57,531 nucleotides of DNA from Bradyrhizobium sp. Ai1a-2 (lineage in GTDB: Bacteria > Pseudomonadota > Alphaproteobacteria > Rhizobiales > Xanthobacteraceae). Both the position numbers and the translations under genes were made by a program. The stretch spans positions 1-57,531 of the forward strand of contig NZ_AUEZ01000057.1 in NCBI RefSeq assembly GCF_000426245.1. The letters are read 5' to 3'. This document shows positions 33,941 to 43,905 of this stretch, piece after piece (the stretch's first letter is position 1; each line of letters begins with the position of its first letter). The notes under the pieces are model-generated. The model did not search any database and had not been told where the DNA came from. It saw only the letters and a list, made by a program, of their open reading frames with translations.

Positions 33941-34069
33941 GTTGAGGTCTCCGCGAGTTTCTTCTTGGCCGCGCCTATCGCACGCGCCGGGTTCGCGGAA
34001 AAGGTAAATTTATCGCGATAGTTCCGCAAAGGCGCGGCTATCGGGCTGTGCCGACGCCTGCGCCCCACC

Positions 34070-34147
34070 CGTCATTGCGAGCGAAGCGAAGCAATCCATG
34101 CCGCCGCCTGTGGAGAGATGGATGGCTTCGCTTCGCTCGCAATGACG
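34070..34147. repeat. Dispersed inverted repeat, family D
   Basis: CGTCATTGCGAG and CTCGCAATGACG arms. It is shorter than the copies at 3128 and 29860, between MFS and ggt. Confidence 0.87.
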
Positions 34148-34172
34148 GGGAGAGAGCGTACCGGCCTGCTTG

Positions 34173-35918
34173 TCAATACCCCGCGGCCTCGGCGCCGCGG
34201 GTGCGGGGATCGGGCGCGCCGAGCGGGCCGTTCGATGTCACCAGGATCGAGTTGGCGGAGGAATAGCCGAGCGGCTCGACGAGCTTGTGGCCCTTGGCGC
34301 GGAGATCGGCCAGCACGTCATCGGGAAAGCCCTTCTCGATCCGCACTTCATCCGGCAGCCATTGATGATGCACGCGCGGGGCGGCAACGGCAGCGGCGAT
34401 GTCCATCTTGTAGTCGATGACATCGACGATCACCTGCGTCACCGCCGATATGATGCGGCTGCCACCGGGCGAGCCGGTTACAAGTACCGGCTTGCTGTCC
34501 TTCAGCACGATGGTCGGCGACATCGACGATAGCGGCCGTTTTCCCGGCCCGGGCAGATTGGCCTCGAAGCCAACCAGACCGAATGCATTCGAGGCGCCGG
34601 GCGCGGCCGTGAAATCGTCGAGCTCATTGTTGAGCAGCACGCCCGTGCCCTCGGCGACGAGACCGACGCCATAGGGGAAGTTCAGCGTATAGGTGTTGCT
34701 GACCGCATTGCCGCTCGCGTCGACCACGGAGTAATGCGTGGTGTTGGAGCCTTCGCGCGGCGGCACCGCGGCCGCCTCGGCCCAGGGCGTGGCGCGGGCA
34801 AGGTCGATGGTGGCGCGCTGCTTGGCGGCGTAATCCTTGTCGAGCAAGGCGACCGTCGGCGCGTTGATGAAAGCGGGATCGCCGAGATAGCGGGCGCGGT
34901 CGGCATAGGCGCGCTTCATCGCTTCGATCATGACGTGGAGCGAAGCGGCGGAGCCCTGCTTCATGTCGGACATCTGGAAACCCTCGAGGATGTTCAGGAT
35001 CTCCAGCAGCACGATGCCGCCCGAGGACGGCAGCGGCATCGAGACGATGTCATAGCCGCGATAGCTGCCGCGCACGGGCGTGCGGATCACGGGCTGATAG
35101 GATTTCAGATCATCCAGCGCCATGATGCCGCCGGCATCGCGCACGGCTTTCGCGAGCTTTTCCGCGACCGGCCCTTCGTAGAAGCCGCGCGGACCCTGTT
35201 CGGCGATCGCGGTCAGCGTGGCCGCGAGGTCGCTCTGGATCAGCGTGTCGCCCTCATGCAGCGGCGAGCCGTCCGTGCGCGAGAACGTCCTGGCCGAGTT
35301 CGGCCAGCGCGACATGCGGCGATACATGTCCGACAACGTGTCCGCGGTATCATCGGCAACGGGAAGTCCCTCGCGCGCGAGATCGATCGCGGGTTTGACG
35401 ATCCGCGCCAGCGTGAATTTCCCGGACCCATATTTCTCCAGCGCCAGCGCGAGACCGGCGACCGTGCCGGGCACGCCGATGCCGAGCGCGGAATTGCGCG
35501 ACTTGTCGGGATCTGGCTTGCCCTCGGCATTGAGGAAGATGTCGCGGGTGATGGCACTTGGGGCGGTCTCGCGATAGTCGATCGCGATATCCTCGTTGCG
35601 GTCGGCGAGATGGATCACCATGAAACCGCCGCCGCCGATATTGCCGGCGCGCGGATAGGTCACCGCCATGGCAAAGCCGGTGGCAACCGCCGCATCGACG
35701 GCATTGCCGCCCTGGCGCATGATGTCGGCGCCGACGCGGGCTGCAAGTTTTTCCTGCGCCACCACCATGCCATGTTCGGCGGCAATGCCCCGCATGGTGT
35801 CGGCGGCTGGTGGCGTGTAGAAGCGACGCTGCTCCTGCGCGGCCGCCGGCACGATCGCGAAAGCCACGAGCACGATGGTCGCGACAATTCTGCGCCAACT
35901 ATTTGAGGAAGCTGCCAT
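34173..35918 (-). CDS. ggt: Gamma-glutamyltranspeptidase
   Basis: This 581-residue periplasmic Ntn hydrolase cleaves gamma-glutamyl bonds such as those of glutathione. A signal peptide ends near VPAAAQ. The catalytic Thr that becomes the N-terminus of the small subunit is in GSNTTHYSVVDASGNAVS. VLLNNELDDF and the oxyanion region RPLSSMSPTI follow. The large subunit shows GGNAVDAAVATGFA. The start is the ATG at 35918; a TTG lies one codon upstream. Full length for the family. Confidence 0.94.
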   Translation of the reverse strand: MAASSNSWRRIVATIVLVAFAIVPAAAQEQRRFYTPPAADTMRGIAAEHGMVVAQEKLAARVGADIMRQGGNAVDAAVATGFAMAVTYPRAGNIGGGGFMVIHLADRNEDIAIDYRETAPSAITRDIFLNAEGKPDPDKSRNSALGIGVPGTVAGLALALEKYGSGKFTLARIVKPAIDLAREGLPVADDTADTLSDMYRRMSRWPNSARTFSRTDGSPLHEGDTLIQSDLAATLTAIAEQGPRGFYEGPVAEKLAKAVRDAGGIMALDDLKSYQPVIRTPVRGSYRGYDIVSMPLPSSGGIVLLEILNILEGFQMSDMKQGSAASLHVMIEAMKRAYADRARYLGDPAFINAPTVALLDKDYAAKQRATIDLARATPWAEAAAVPPREGSNTTHYSVVDASGNAVSNTYTLNFPYGVGLVAEGTGVLLNNELDDFTAAPGASNAFGLVGFEANLPGPGKRPLSSMSPTIVLKDSKPVLVTGSPGGSRIISAVTQVIVDVIDYKMDIAAAVAAPRVHHQWLPDEVRIEKGFPDDVLADLRAKGHKLVEPLGYSSANSILVTSNGPLGAPDPRTRGAEAAGY

Positions 35919-36031
35919 CAATATTTCGCCGCGGTTGGAGCCGATGTGAAGCGCTCGCCTGAGCGCCGCATGCTATATGGATTTGACGCCGACAGGCAAA
36001 GCGCCTGTTGTTGGGGCAGGACGATTTTCGC

Positions 36032-37417
36032 ATGGACGTGGCAATCAGCGAGGCAGGCAACGCGGAGTTGCCGAAGGTATATCCGGGCCGTGCCGCCGTC
36101 GTCAGTTGGATCTTTTTCGACTGGGCCGCGCAACCATATTTCACGCTGATCACGACCTTCGTCTTCGCGCCCTATTTTGCAGGTTTCGTCGCGCCCGATC
36201 CGGCGAGCGGCCAGGCGATGTGGGGCTTTGCCACCGCTGCTGCGGGGCTTGCGATCGCGCTGTTGTCGCCGGTGCTCGGCGCCATCGCGGACGCCAGCGG
36301 CCGGCGCAAGCCGTGGATCGCCGGATTTGGCGCGCTGCTCGTGCTCGGTTCCTCGCTGATGTGGATCGGCCGGCCCGGCGATGCCGGCATCATTCCGCCG
36401 CTTCTGTTCGCCTATGCGCTCGCCTCTGTCGGCGCGGAGTTCGCGACCGTCTTCAACAATGCGATGATGCCGACATTGGTGCCGCCGAACCGGATCGGAC
36501 GCCTCTCAGGAACGGGCTGGGCCACCGGCTATGTCGGCGGCGTGCTCAGCCTGTTTCTCGTGCTCGGCTTCCTCGCGGCGAGTCCCGAAAGCGGGCGCAC
36601 GCTGTTCGGCTTCAAGCCGCTGTTCGGGCTCGATCCCGCGACGCATGCGGGCGATCGCATCACCGGACCGTTGACCGGCCTCTGGTTCATCGTGTTCGTG
36701 ACGCCGCTGTTTCTGTTCACGCCGGACTATCCGGCGAAACGGCCGGTACGGCAGGCGCTGCGCCAGGGTTTGCGCGAACTTAAGCAAACGATCGGCGAAT
36801 TGCCGAGGCGGAAATCGCTCGCGACGTTTCTGCTCGCCAACATGATCTACGCCGATGGTTTGGTGTCGCTGTTCGCGTTCGGCGGCATCTACGCCGCCGG
36901 CACCTTCGGCTGGCGCACGATCCAGATCGGCACGTTCGGCATCATCCTGGCGATCGCCGGCGTGTTCGGCGCCTGGTTGGGGGGCAAGCTCGACGATCTC
37001 CTCGGACCGAAGCGCGTGATCACAGGCAGCCTCGTCATCCTCTTGTTCTCGATCACCGCCATTCTTTTAGTCGACAAGGATTCGATCCTGTTCGTGCCGG
37101 TCGCACCGCCCCAGCCGGGCGGCGCGCTGTTCGCCGGCGCGGCCGAGCGCGCTTATCTCGTGCTCGGCTGTCTGATCGGCGCCGCCGGCGGGCCGCTACA
37201 GGCGGCCTCGCGCACGCTGCTGATTCATCTCGCGCCGAAGGATCGCATCGCGCAGTTTTTCGGATTGTTCGCGCTGACGGGGAAGGTGACGTCATTCATG
37301 GGCCCGCTCCTGATCGGCGCGATCACCGCGGCGACTGCGAGCCAGAAGGCCGGCATGGCGGTGCTCGTGCTGTTCTTCCTCGCGGGGCTCGCGCTGATAA
37401 CGCGGGTGCGGGATTAA
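36032..37417 (+). CDS. UMF1/Atg22-type MFS transporter
   Basis: A 461-residue membrane protein with about twelve membrane segments. It opens with VSWIFFDWAAQPYFTLITTFVFAPYF, the hallmark of the UMF1 family related to yeast vacuolar Atg22. GAIADASGRRKPWI is the motif-A loop, and a repeated GGKLDDLLGPKRVI loop marks the second half. Substrates in bacteria are unknown, with amino acids a possibility by analogy. The ATG at 36032 is chosen over a TTG at 36008. Confidence 0.88.
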   Translation: MDVAISEAGNAELPKVYPGRAAVVSWIFFDWAAQPYFTLITTFVFAPYFAGFVAPDPASGQAMWGFATAAAGLAIALLSPVLGAIADASGRRKPWIAGFGALLVLGSSLMWIGRPGDAGIIPPLLFAYALASVGAEFATVFNNAMMPTLVPPNRIGRLSGTGWATGYVGGVLSLFLVLGFLAASPESGRTLFGFKPLFGLDPATHAGDRITGPLTGLWFIVFVTPLFLFTPDYPAKRPVRQALRQGLRELKQTIGELPRRKSLATFLLANMIYADGLVSLFAFGGIYAAGTFGWRTIQIGTFGIILAIAGVFGAWLGGKLDDLLGPKRVITGSLVILLFSITAILLVDKDSILFVPVAPPQPGGALFAGAAERAYLVLGCLIGAAGGPLQAASRTLLIHLAPKDRIAQFFGLFALTGKVTSFMGPLLIGAITAATASQKAGMAVLVLFFLAGLALITRVRD

Positions 37418-37424
37418 GCCCGCT

Positions 37425-37499
37425 GTGGTCCCGGCCTTGCGCCGGGACGACAGTGTGTAGCGTGGATGGAGCGCAGCGTGACCCGGGCTGCGCTTACCG
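37425..37499. repeat. GC-rich inverted repeats, family G
   Basis: GTCCCGGCCTTGCGCCGGGAC is a hairpin at about 37429-37449, followed by GGATGGAGCGCAGCGTGACCCGGGCTGCGC. It lies between convergent genes. Confidence 0.5.
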
Positions 37500-37501
37500 G
37501 A

Positions 37502-39094
37502 TCAATGCCGGAAATGCCTGACGCTGGTGAAGACCATGGCGATGCCGTGCTCGTCGGCGGCCTTGATCACTTCGTCGTCGCGCACGGAGCCGCCGGGCTG
37601 GATCACCGCGGTGGCGCCGGCCTCGATGCAGGCGAGCATGCCGTCGGCGAACGGGAAGAACGCGTCCGAGGCGACGACCGAACCCTTGGTCAATGGCTCG
37701 GCGAGCTTCAACTCGGCGGCGGCATCCTGCGCCTTGCGCGCGGCGATGCGGGCGGAATCCACCCGGCTCATCTGGCCAGCGCCGATGCCGACGGTGGCGA
37801 GATCCTTGGCGTAGATGATGGTGTTCGACTTCACGTGCTTCGCCACGCGGAAGGCGAATTTCAGGTCGCGCAGCTCGGCATCCGACGGCGCGCGCTTGGT
37901 CACCACCTTCAGCGCCATGTCGTCGACCACGGCATTGTCGCGGCTCTGCACGAGCAGTCCGCCAGCGACGGTCTTGGCGGTGAGGCCCACGGCGCGCGGA
38001 TCGGGCAGGCCGCCTGCGAGCAAGAGGCGGAGATTCTTCTTAGCGGCGACGATCTTGATCGCTTCGTCGGTTGCGTCGGGTGCGATGATGACCTCGGTGA
38101 ATATCTCGGTGATCGCACGCGCAGCGTCCGCATCGAGCGTGCGGTTGACCGCGACGATGCCGCCAAAGGCGGACGTCGAATCGCAGGCGAGCGCCTTGCG
38201 ATAGGCGCTGACGAGATCAGCGCCTTCGGAGACGCCGCACGGATTGGCGTGCTTGACGATGACGCAGGCGGCGGTGCGCTTGGCATCGAATTCGCCGATG
38301 CATTCATAGGCCGCATCGGTGTCGTTGATGTTGTTGTAGGAAAGCTCCTTGCCCTGTACCTGGCGCGCAGTGGCGACGCCGGGACGTTTCTCCGGCGTCG
38401 CGTAGAACGCCGCGCTCTGGTGCGGGTTCTCGCCATAGCGCAGCTTCTGGATCAGTCTTCCGCCGAAGGCGCGGAAATCGGGCGCCTCGGTCTTGAGCTC
38501 CTTCGCGAACCAGTTCGAGATCGCCGCGTCATAGGCCGCGGTGCGGGCATAGGCCTTGGCGGCGAGGCGACGGCGAAGCGCGAGCGTGGTCGCGCCCTTG
38601 TTGGCCGCGAGCTCGTCGAGCACCGCCTGGTAATCCGTCGCTTCGACGATCACGGCGACGTCGTCGTGGTTCTTCGCCGCGGCGCGGATCATCGCGGGGC
38701 CGCCGATGTCGATGTTCTCGATGCACTCCTCGAAGTCGGCGCCCTTCTCGACGGTGGCCTCGAACGGATAGAGATTGACCACGAGCAGATCGATCGGCGC
38801 GATGCCGTGGGCCTGCATCGCCGCCGCATGCTCCTTGTTGTCGCGGATCGCGAGCAGGCCGCCATGCACCTTGGGATGCAAGGTCTTGACCCGGCCGTCC
38901 ATCATCTCGGGAAAGCCGGTGAGCTCGGAGACGTCTTTCACTTTCAGCCCGGCCGCAGCGATAGCCTTCGCGGTGCCACCGGTGGAGACGAGCTCGACGC
39001 CATGGACGGCGAGCGCGCGGGCGAACTCGATCAGGCCGGTCTTGTCGGAAACGGAAAGGAGGGCGCGGGTGATGCGGCGGGTCGTGTCAGTCAT
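37502..39094 (-). CDS. purH: Bifunctional AICAR transformylase/IMP cyclohydrolase
   Basis: A 530-residue enzyme for the last two steps of IMP synthesis. The N-terminal MGS-like cyclohydrolase domain has RALLSVSDKTGLIEFAR, STGGTAKAI and PEMMDGRVKTLHPKVHGG. The transformylase domain has KELSYNNINDTDAA, VIVKHANPCG and AFGGIVAVNR. SDAFFPFADG and VTSVRHFRH-type sequence lies at the C-terminus. The ATG at 39094 is used. It is in the order rsmB-heparinase-purH, common in this group, but the repeat at 39261 separates it from heparinase. Confidence 0.97.
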   Translation of the reverse strand: MTDTTRRITRALLSVSDKTGLIEFARALAVHGVELVSTGGTAKAIAAAGLKVKDVSELTGFPEMMDGRVKTLHPKVHGGLLAIRDNKEHAAAMQAHGIAPIDLLVVNLYPFEATVEKGADFEECIENIDIGGPAMIRAAAKNHDDVAVIVEATDYQAVLDELAANKGATTLALRRRLAAKAYARTAAYDAAISNWFAKELKTEAPDFRAFGGRLIQKLRYGENPHQSAAFYATPEKRPGVATARQVQGKELSYNNINDTDAAYECIGEFDAKRTAACVIVKHANPCGVSEGADLVSAYRKALACDSTSAFGGIVAVNRTLDADAARAITEIFTEVIIAPDATDEAIKIVAAKKNLRLLLAGGLPDPRAVGLTAKTVAGGLLVQSRDNAVVDDMALKVVTKRAPSDAELRDLKFAFRVAKHVKSNTIIYAKDLATVGIGAGQMSRVDSARIAARKAQDAAAELKLAEPLTKGSVVASDAFFPFADGMLACIEAGATAVIQPGGSVRDDEVIKAADEHGIAMVFTSVRHFRH

Positions 39095-39260
39095 GGGCAA
39101 GATCCTCTGTCAGGGAGTACCTATGCCCAGGCGCGCGGCAGATATATCCCGCGCTTCCCGATGGTGCTCCATCCAAGGTCGCCAGTCGCGCGAGCGAGTG
39201 CTCGTTAGCAGCTTTCGACGATCTTCACAACGGCCCAATAGGCCCGGACGGCGCGCGTCA

Positions 39261-39322
39261 ATTCTTGTTTTGACGCGTTTTCTTCACGCGAACCGGTATC
39301 CACTTCGCTCGAAAACGCTCTA
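39261..39322 (-). repeat. Dispersed palindrome, family A (short form)
   Basis: On the minus strand it reads TAGAGCGTTTTCGAGCGAAG at the start and AACGCGTCAAAACAAGAAT at the end, lacking the central hairpin of the copy at 2293. The opening TAG is the stop codon of the heparinase gene. Confidence 0.85.
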
Positions 39323-41074
39323 CAGCGGAAGTTCCGGCTCCCGCCGTGCATTGCGGCGCGCATTGGTGGCCGACGCCGAACTGCTCGAGCGGACAAAGCT
39401 CCAGCGGATGGTGGAGACCTGCCTCGCGTCCTGCCTGATCACGATCTGCGAGGTGCGACGCGGACCGTCATTGCCGGCGAGGAACACGCTGTCCTCGAGA
39501 TCGACCTTGTCGTCGATCGCTTCGAAGGTCCAGACGTCACGGTTCGGCAGCACCAGCATCACGCCGCGCGCATCCGAAAGCCGGCTCGCCTTCACCGACG
39601 GGTGCAGGTGAAACCGTAACGCGTATTCGCTGTCGTGGCCGCGGATGCGGCCGCCTGATGGCGGCGACAGCGTGTCCTCGCCGTCCAGCCGCGAGCCGTC
39701 TTCAGCGGCCATCAACACGCGGTGGTGGATGACGCCGAAGCGCGAGAGGTAGCCGTCATGCGAAGTGGTCAGGACATCGCCATTGCTGACCGCCTCGCGG
39801 TAGCTCTCGACATTGCTCGGGCCGCTGGTGATCGGCGCGCCCCCGAGCAGGCGCTTCATCGCCGACATCTCGACGAACTGGCAGGACGACGTGTCGTGAT
39901 AGGTCAGTGTCGAATGCGCCGCGGTCGAGCGCGCGAACGGCCGCCAATTGTCGCGACCGGTGGCCGGCATGCCGCAATTGACGACGATCCTGCTCGGTCC
40001 GGCTGAAAGCTCGAACGACAGGCATCCGGCATGCGCATCCTGGCTGACGCTCGGCGGCGGCGGCGGGCCGGTGTCGATGATCACGGTCATGTTGCCGGCA
40101 TCGAGCCGCTGATAGCCGGTATGCGGCATGCTCGCCATCGGCGCGCCGTGGGCGTCGTCATAGGCCAAGAGCGTTGCGACGAGATCGGACGGCGCCGTGC
40201 TCATGCCGTTGAACAACGCGAAGCTGCCGTCGCCATGGCGGAAGAAGCGCAGCATCGGCATCATGCGGTCGATGGCGTTGAGCAGCGCCGGCGGCGGGGC
40301 GATGTTTCGGGCGGCGAAGGTCTGGCGCAGCGGCAGCATATCGCTGAGCAGTTCCACCAGCGCGCCGGGATTGCGCGAGATGTGGCCGCCATCGGGCAGG
40401 ATCTGCCGTTGCAATTCCTCGGACAGCCGCCGCGTCGCCGAGCGGACGTGGCGGGTCTGGTTGGCAAGGCAGAGCGAGGCGTAGCACAGCGCGATCAGGA
40501 CCTGCAGCCGCGGCACGCCATCGGCGGCATCGAACATGCCATAACGCAAATGGCGGATCTCGCGCCCCAGCCCGCGCAGATATTTCCGGTAGAATTTCCC
40601 GTCGGTATCGCTGAGCACCAGAGGCGCCTGCGACAACAGCGAGATGACGCGGCGCGCCCGCACGTCGGCGCGGCGCTCCAGCGGCCGCTTGCGCGACGCG
40701 TTCGACATCCAGTCGTCGATCAGGGAACGCGCATTGGCCCGGGTCAGCGCGGTATCGGCGACCCGCAGATGGCGCAGCCAGCCGAAGCCGAGCAGGGCCG
40801 CCTCCCAATCCTCCGACGGCGGTTCGAGATCGAAGATCGAACGGCCGTGGCAGGTCACGATCTTGCCGGCGAACACGAAGCGGCCGGCATAGATTTCCGC
40901 GGCGCGGGTGGCATCCGCCGTACGCAGGTCATGCGGGGCGATGATCAGGCGGTCGCTGCGGCCGGGCCACAATCGCGACAGCGCGACGGTTCCGCCGCTG
41001 GCGCGCGCGGCCACGCTGCGCGCGAAGCGGCCAGCGATCAGCGTCGAGATGCGTCTGCGTTGGGCGACGGACAC
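39320..41074 (-). CDS. Heparinase II/III family protein
   Basis: A 584-residue protein with an alpha/alpha-toroid N-terminal half and a heparinase II/III-like beta-sandwich C-terminal half. Typical segments are LPDGGHISRNPGALVELL, FFRHGDGSFALFNG, the DAHAGCLSFELS block and HSTLTYHDTSSCQF. The substrate is likely an acidic polysaccharide, but the glycan is unknown. I start at the GTG at 41074 (MSVAQRRR); the frame stays open as far as 41734 inside rsmB, which is a shadow. The stop TAG is supplied by the family A repeat. Confidence 0.86.
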   Translation of the reverse strand: MSVAQRRRISTLIAGRFARSVAARASGGTVALSRLWPGRSDRLIIAPHDLRTADATRAAEIYAGRFVFAGKIVTCHGRSIFDLEPPSEDWEAALLGFGWLRHLRVADTALTRANARSLIDDWMSNASRKRPLERRADVRARRVISLLSQAPLVLSDTDGKFYRKYLRGLGREIRHLRYGMFDAADGVPRLQVLIALCYASLCLANQTRHVRSATRRLSEELQRQILPDGGHISRNPGALVELLSDMLPLRQTFAARNIAPPPALLNAIDRMMPMLRFFRHGDGSFALFNGMSTAPSDLVATLLAYDDAHGAPMASMPHTGYQRLDAGNMTVIIDTGPPPPPSVSQDAHAGCLSFELSAGPSRIVVNCGMPATGRDNWRPFARSTAAHSTLTYHDTSSCQFVEMSAMKRLLGGAPITSGPSNVESYREAVSNGDVLTTSHDGYLSRFGVIHHRVLMAAEDGSRLDGEDTLSPPSGGRIRGHDSEYALRFHLHPSVKASRLSDARGVMLVLPNRDVWTFEAIDDKVDLEDSVFLAGNDGPRRTSQIVIRQDARQVSTIRWSFVRSSSSASATNARRNARREPELPL

Positions 41075-41264
41075 GCCTAACCTTTGAGGGGAGAAGGGAT
41101 TCTGGCGAATCCTTTTAATCCGGAAACGCCGCCAAGACACCATCTTGAAACGGCGCGAATCAGGCACAGCGCGTTCCGGCCAAGGACGCATCGGCTCTCT
41201 TCGCGCCAAACACAAGAGGTTGGCGTGGAGAACAGGTTCGAGCGACGGCGAAAGTCCAATGAAA

Positions 41265-42611
41265 TCAGGATTTAACCAGCCGTGCAGCGTAGAATCCGTC
41301 CAGTCCGCCGAGCCTGGCATCGGCATGGGGCAGATGGCTGGGCAGTGTGCGCAAGTCGCCGTCGGCGGTGAGAAGCTCGGAGAGGTCGGCGACCTCGCTT
41401 GCGGTGATCGGCACGCGACGCAGGCCTGATTCGCTGTCCAGCAGTGCGGCGATCGGCTGCTCGCCCTCCTCCGGTTCCAGCGAGCAGGTACAGTAGACCA
41501 ATGTTCCGCCCGATTTGAGCAGCGAGACCGCCTTTTGCAGCAGCCGTTTCTGCAGGGCCGCCAGTGTTGCGATCTCGGCCTCCTGCCGCAGCCAGGCCAC
41601 ATCGGGGTGGCGGCGGATGGTGCCGGTCGAGGTGCAGGGCGCGTCGAGAAGGATGCCGTCGAAGCCGCCATCCTCGCCCGGCCATTCGACGGCGTCGGCG
41701 ACCACGCACTCGGCCGAAAGCGCGAGCCTCGCAAGGTTGTCGCGCAGCCGCGCCATTCGCGCCGGCGAGCGATCGACGGCGGTCACCTGTGCGCCGGAAT
41801 AGGCGAGTTGCGCCGTCTTGCCGCCGGGCGCGGCGCAGAGATCGGCAATCCGCTTGCCTTGGATGTCGCCAAACAGCCGCGCCGGAAGTGCCGCGGCGGC
41901 GTCCTGCACCCACCATTGCCCTTCGGGAAAGCCAGGCAGCATGGTCACCGAGCCGTGCAACAGCGTGCGCACGGTTCCCGTCGGCAGCACCTCGCCGTGC
42001 AGCCGGCTCGCCCATTGCGCGGGATCGGTTTTCACGGTGAGGTCGAGTGAGGGCTCATTGGCGATGGCAAGCGCCATTTCGCGCGCGGTGGTCTCGCCGT
42101 AATGGGCAATCCAGCGCGTGAGCAGCCAATGCGGGAGATCCAGAGTCTGTGTGCTGACCTCATCGACCAGCGTATGGCCCTCACGCGCGCAGCGGCGCAG
42201 CACGGCATTGACGAGTCCCGCATATTTCGCGGCACGCCGGTCCGACTGCACGAGTCGCACGGACAGATCGACCGCGGCATGATCGGGCACGTCCATCCAG
42301 AGGATCTGCGCGGCGCCGATCAGGAGCGCGCTCTGCGCACGCGGCGCGTCGGTGGGGATACCGCGGTCGAGCAGGCGCGACAGCAGATGACCGAGGGTTC
42401 CAAGCCGGCGCAGGATCGTCGACACCAATCGACGCATCAGCGCGCGATCGCGATCCGCAAGCGTCTTCAGGCCGGGATGGACGCCGGTGCCATCGAGCTG
42501 ATCATCGAGCGTGCGGTGCTTGTGCAGGACGCCGTCCAGAATGTCGGCTGCGATCCTGCGCGCCGCGAGGCCGGGCACTTCGATCGACGCTGCAAATCTT
42601 GAAGGAGGCAT
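41265..42611 (-). CDS. rsmB: 16S rRNA m5C967 methyltransferase RsmB
   Basis: This 448-residue RNA methyltransferase has an N-terminal NusB-like helical domain (about 15-150) and a SAM-dependent domain. SAM binding is shown by ADLCAAPGGKTAQLAY. The two catalytic cysteines are in DAPCTSTG and YCTCSLEPEEGE. It methylates C967 of 16S rRNA in E. coli; the exact position here is inferred. The heparinase gene starts 190 bp downstream on the same strand. Confidence 0.95.
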   Translation of the reverse strand: MPPSRFAASIEVPGLAARRIAADILDGVLHKHRTLDDQLDGTGVHPGLKTLADRDRALMRRLVSTILRRLGTLGHLLSRLLDRGIPTDAPRAQSALLIGAAQILWMDVPDHAAVDLSVRLVQSDRRAAKYAGLVNAVLRRCAREGHTLVDEVSTQTLDLPHWLLTRWIAHYGETTAREMALAIANEPSLDLTVKTDPAQWASRLHGEVLPTGTVRTLLHGSVTMLPGFPEGQWWVQDAAAALPARLFGDIQGKRIADLCAAPGGKTAQLAYSGAQVTAVDRSPARMARLRDNLARLALSAECVVADAVEWPGEDGGFDGILLDAPCTSTGTIRRHPDVAWLRQEAEIATLAALQKRLLQKAVSLLKSGGTLVYCTCSLEPEEGEQPIAALLDSESGLRRVPITASEVADLSELLTADGDLRTLPSHLPHADARLGGLDGFYAARLVKS

Positions 42612-42795
42612 GGAGCGAAAATATCTCAGTCGGGGGAAAGCGGATAGCGCTGTGGCTCATGCCATCTTCGGAAGGGACAGGAGCTGTGGCATGCGAATAT
42701 GCCAAATGTAAGAATCGGTCTTCCGATTTCTTCATCGTGATGCCAAAGGTTGCAGTCATCCGCGATATAAAAATTTGTTGCAGGAAGATCGTAGC

Positions 42796-42993
42796 ATGGA
42801 AGATCATTCGCCATCGCCGGAACGCAAGCCGCTGACATCAGCCGCACAACGTGCGGTTGCTGAGGCCGAAGCGCGACGGAAGGCCGCCGCGGCAAGCGCT
42901 CAGCCGATGCAGAAGGAGGTTCAGGGGCCAAAAGGGCCGGAACCGACGCGCTACGGCGATTGGGAGAATAAAGGCATCGCGTCGGATTTCTGA
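42796..42993 (+). CDS. SdhAF4-like protein (DUF1674)
   Basis: This 65-residue protein ends in RYGDWENKGIASDF, the conserved tail of DUF1674. Its eukaryotic relative, SDHAF4/Sdh8, helps assemble the flavinylated subunit of succinate dehydrogenase. The N-terminus is alanine- and charge-rich and likely disordered. The ATG at 42796 gives the natural family start; the frame is open seven codons upstream. It is divergent from rsmB. The role in bacterial succinate dehydrogenase assembly is inferred. Confidence 0.85.
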   Translation: MEDHSPSPERKPLTSAAQRAVAEAEARRKAAAASAQPMQKEVQGPKGPEPTRYGDWENKGIASDF

Positions 42994-43077
42994 CACTCCG
43001 CGCAGTCTCCTGTCGGCTCACCCGACTCCTTTTTGTTTGCACTTGATCTTGGTTGGAAGACCGGATTTCACTTTGCC

Positions 43078-43164
43078 GAGCGAAGTGGACGCCGGTTCGC
43101 ATAGCCATCAAGTTTACGCAGATTGCGTAGACTTATCTGCGCAGAAAACGCGTCAAACAAGAAT
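43078..43164 (+). repeat. Dispersed palindrome, family A (long form, left arm missing)
   Basis: It matches the copy at 2293 from GAGCGAAGTGG onward, including the inner CGCAGAT/ATCTGCG hairpin and GAAAACGC. The left arm GCGTTTTC is replaced by a degraded family B-like sequence (43033-43077). Confidence 0.78.
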
Positions 43165-43215
43165 CTAGAGCTTCGGTCCTGATTCAACCGGCACCGAATA
43201 TGCTAGCGTGGGGCG

Positions 43216-43803
43216 ATGCCTCCCCACGAGCGAATCAACCCATATCGGCGATCGTTGCGCCGCTCGCCATTTGGCCGTCGGTTCTCGGCTGCCTTGCCAT
43301 GGGTGTTTGTGATCGGCGTCGCGCTCGGCACGATGCTGCCGATCCGGCAATGGGTGCATTGGCAGCTTCCGCATTGGGGAAGTGGCCGCGTGCAGGATAG
43401 CGATGCGATCTGGCAGCGCGCCGGCACTCCCGATGCCCGTCGCACCGTCGACGTCATCAGAACGATCGACGGCGATACGTTCGAGGCGCGCGTGCATCTG
43501 GAGCAGGGACGCGATGTCGTGACCCATGTCCGCTTGCGCGGCATCGATGCACCGGAGTTGAAGGCGTCTTGCCGGGAAGAGCTGGAAAGAGCCGAGGCTG
43601 CGACCGACGCATTGCGCAGCCTGCTTAGCCAGGGCGGCGTCATGATCTACAATATCGGTCCCGACAAATATCAGGGGCGCGTCGTCGCCGACGCCGCGAC
43701 AAAGCGCACTGACAACGTGTCGGCGGCGCTGCTGGCGGCAGGCCATGCGCGCAGCTACAATGGCGGGCACCGCTTTGGCTGGTGCGCGAGGAGTTGGCGA
43801 TGA
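43216..43803 (+). CDS. Thermonuclease (SNase) family protein
   Basis: A 195-residue protein with a basic N-terminus and a signal-anchor helix (about 27-43). A staphylococcal-nuclease OB-fold follows. The active-site pieces are DVIRTIDGDTFEARV, VRLRGIDAPEL with the catalytic Arg and Glu, and DKYQGRVVADA with the second Arg. It probably degrades nucleic acid at the envelope. No partner gene is adjacent. Confidence 0.9.
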   Translation: MPPHERINPYRRSLRRSPFGRRFSAALPWVFVIGVALGTMLPIRQWVHWQLPHWGSGRVQDSDAIWQRAGTPDARRTVDVIRTIDGDTFEARVHLEQGRDVVTHVRLRGIDAPELKASCREELERAEAATDALRSLLSQGGVMIYNIGPDKYQGRVVADAATKRTDNVSAALLAAGHARSYNGGHRFGWCARSWR

Positions 43804-43890
43804 GGGAGGCGTCGCTGCCGATCGCTTCGGACGATGCGAAGTATCGGCACATGAATACCGGCGACGAATGGAATATACCGTCGTCGTCAA

Positions 43891-43905
43891 TTTAGAATTA
43901 GAACA
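43891..43905. promoter_or_regulatory. Possible Irr (ICE) box upstream of the decayed receptor
   Basis: TTTAGAATTAGAACA has a perfect left half of the rhizobial iron control element (TTTAGAA-N3-TTCTAAA) but a poor right half. It lies in an A/T-rich stretch 195 bp before the receptor Met at 44086. This is weak evidence. Confidence 0.3.

Noticed and set aside
41075..41734. Upstream extension of the heparinase frame
   Set aside because: It overlaps the end of rsmB in another frame and reads as low-complexity. The family starts near the GTG at 41074.
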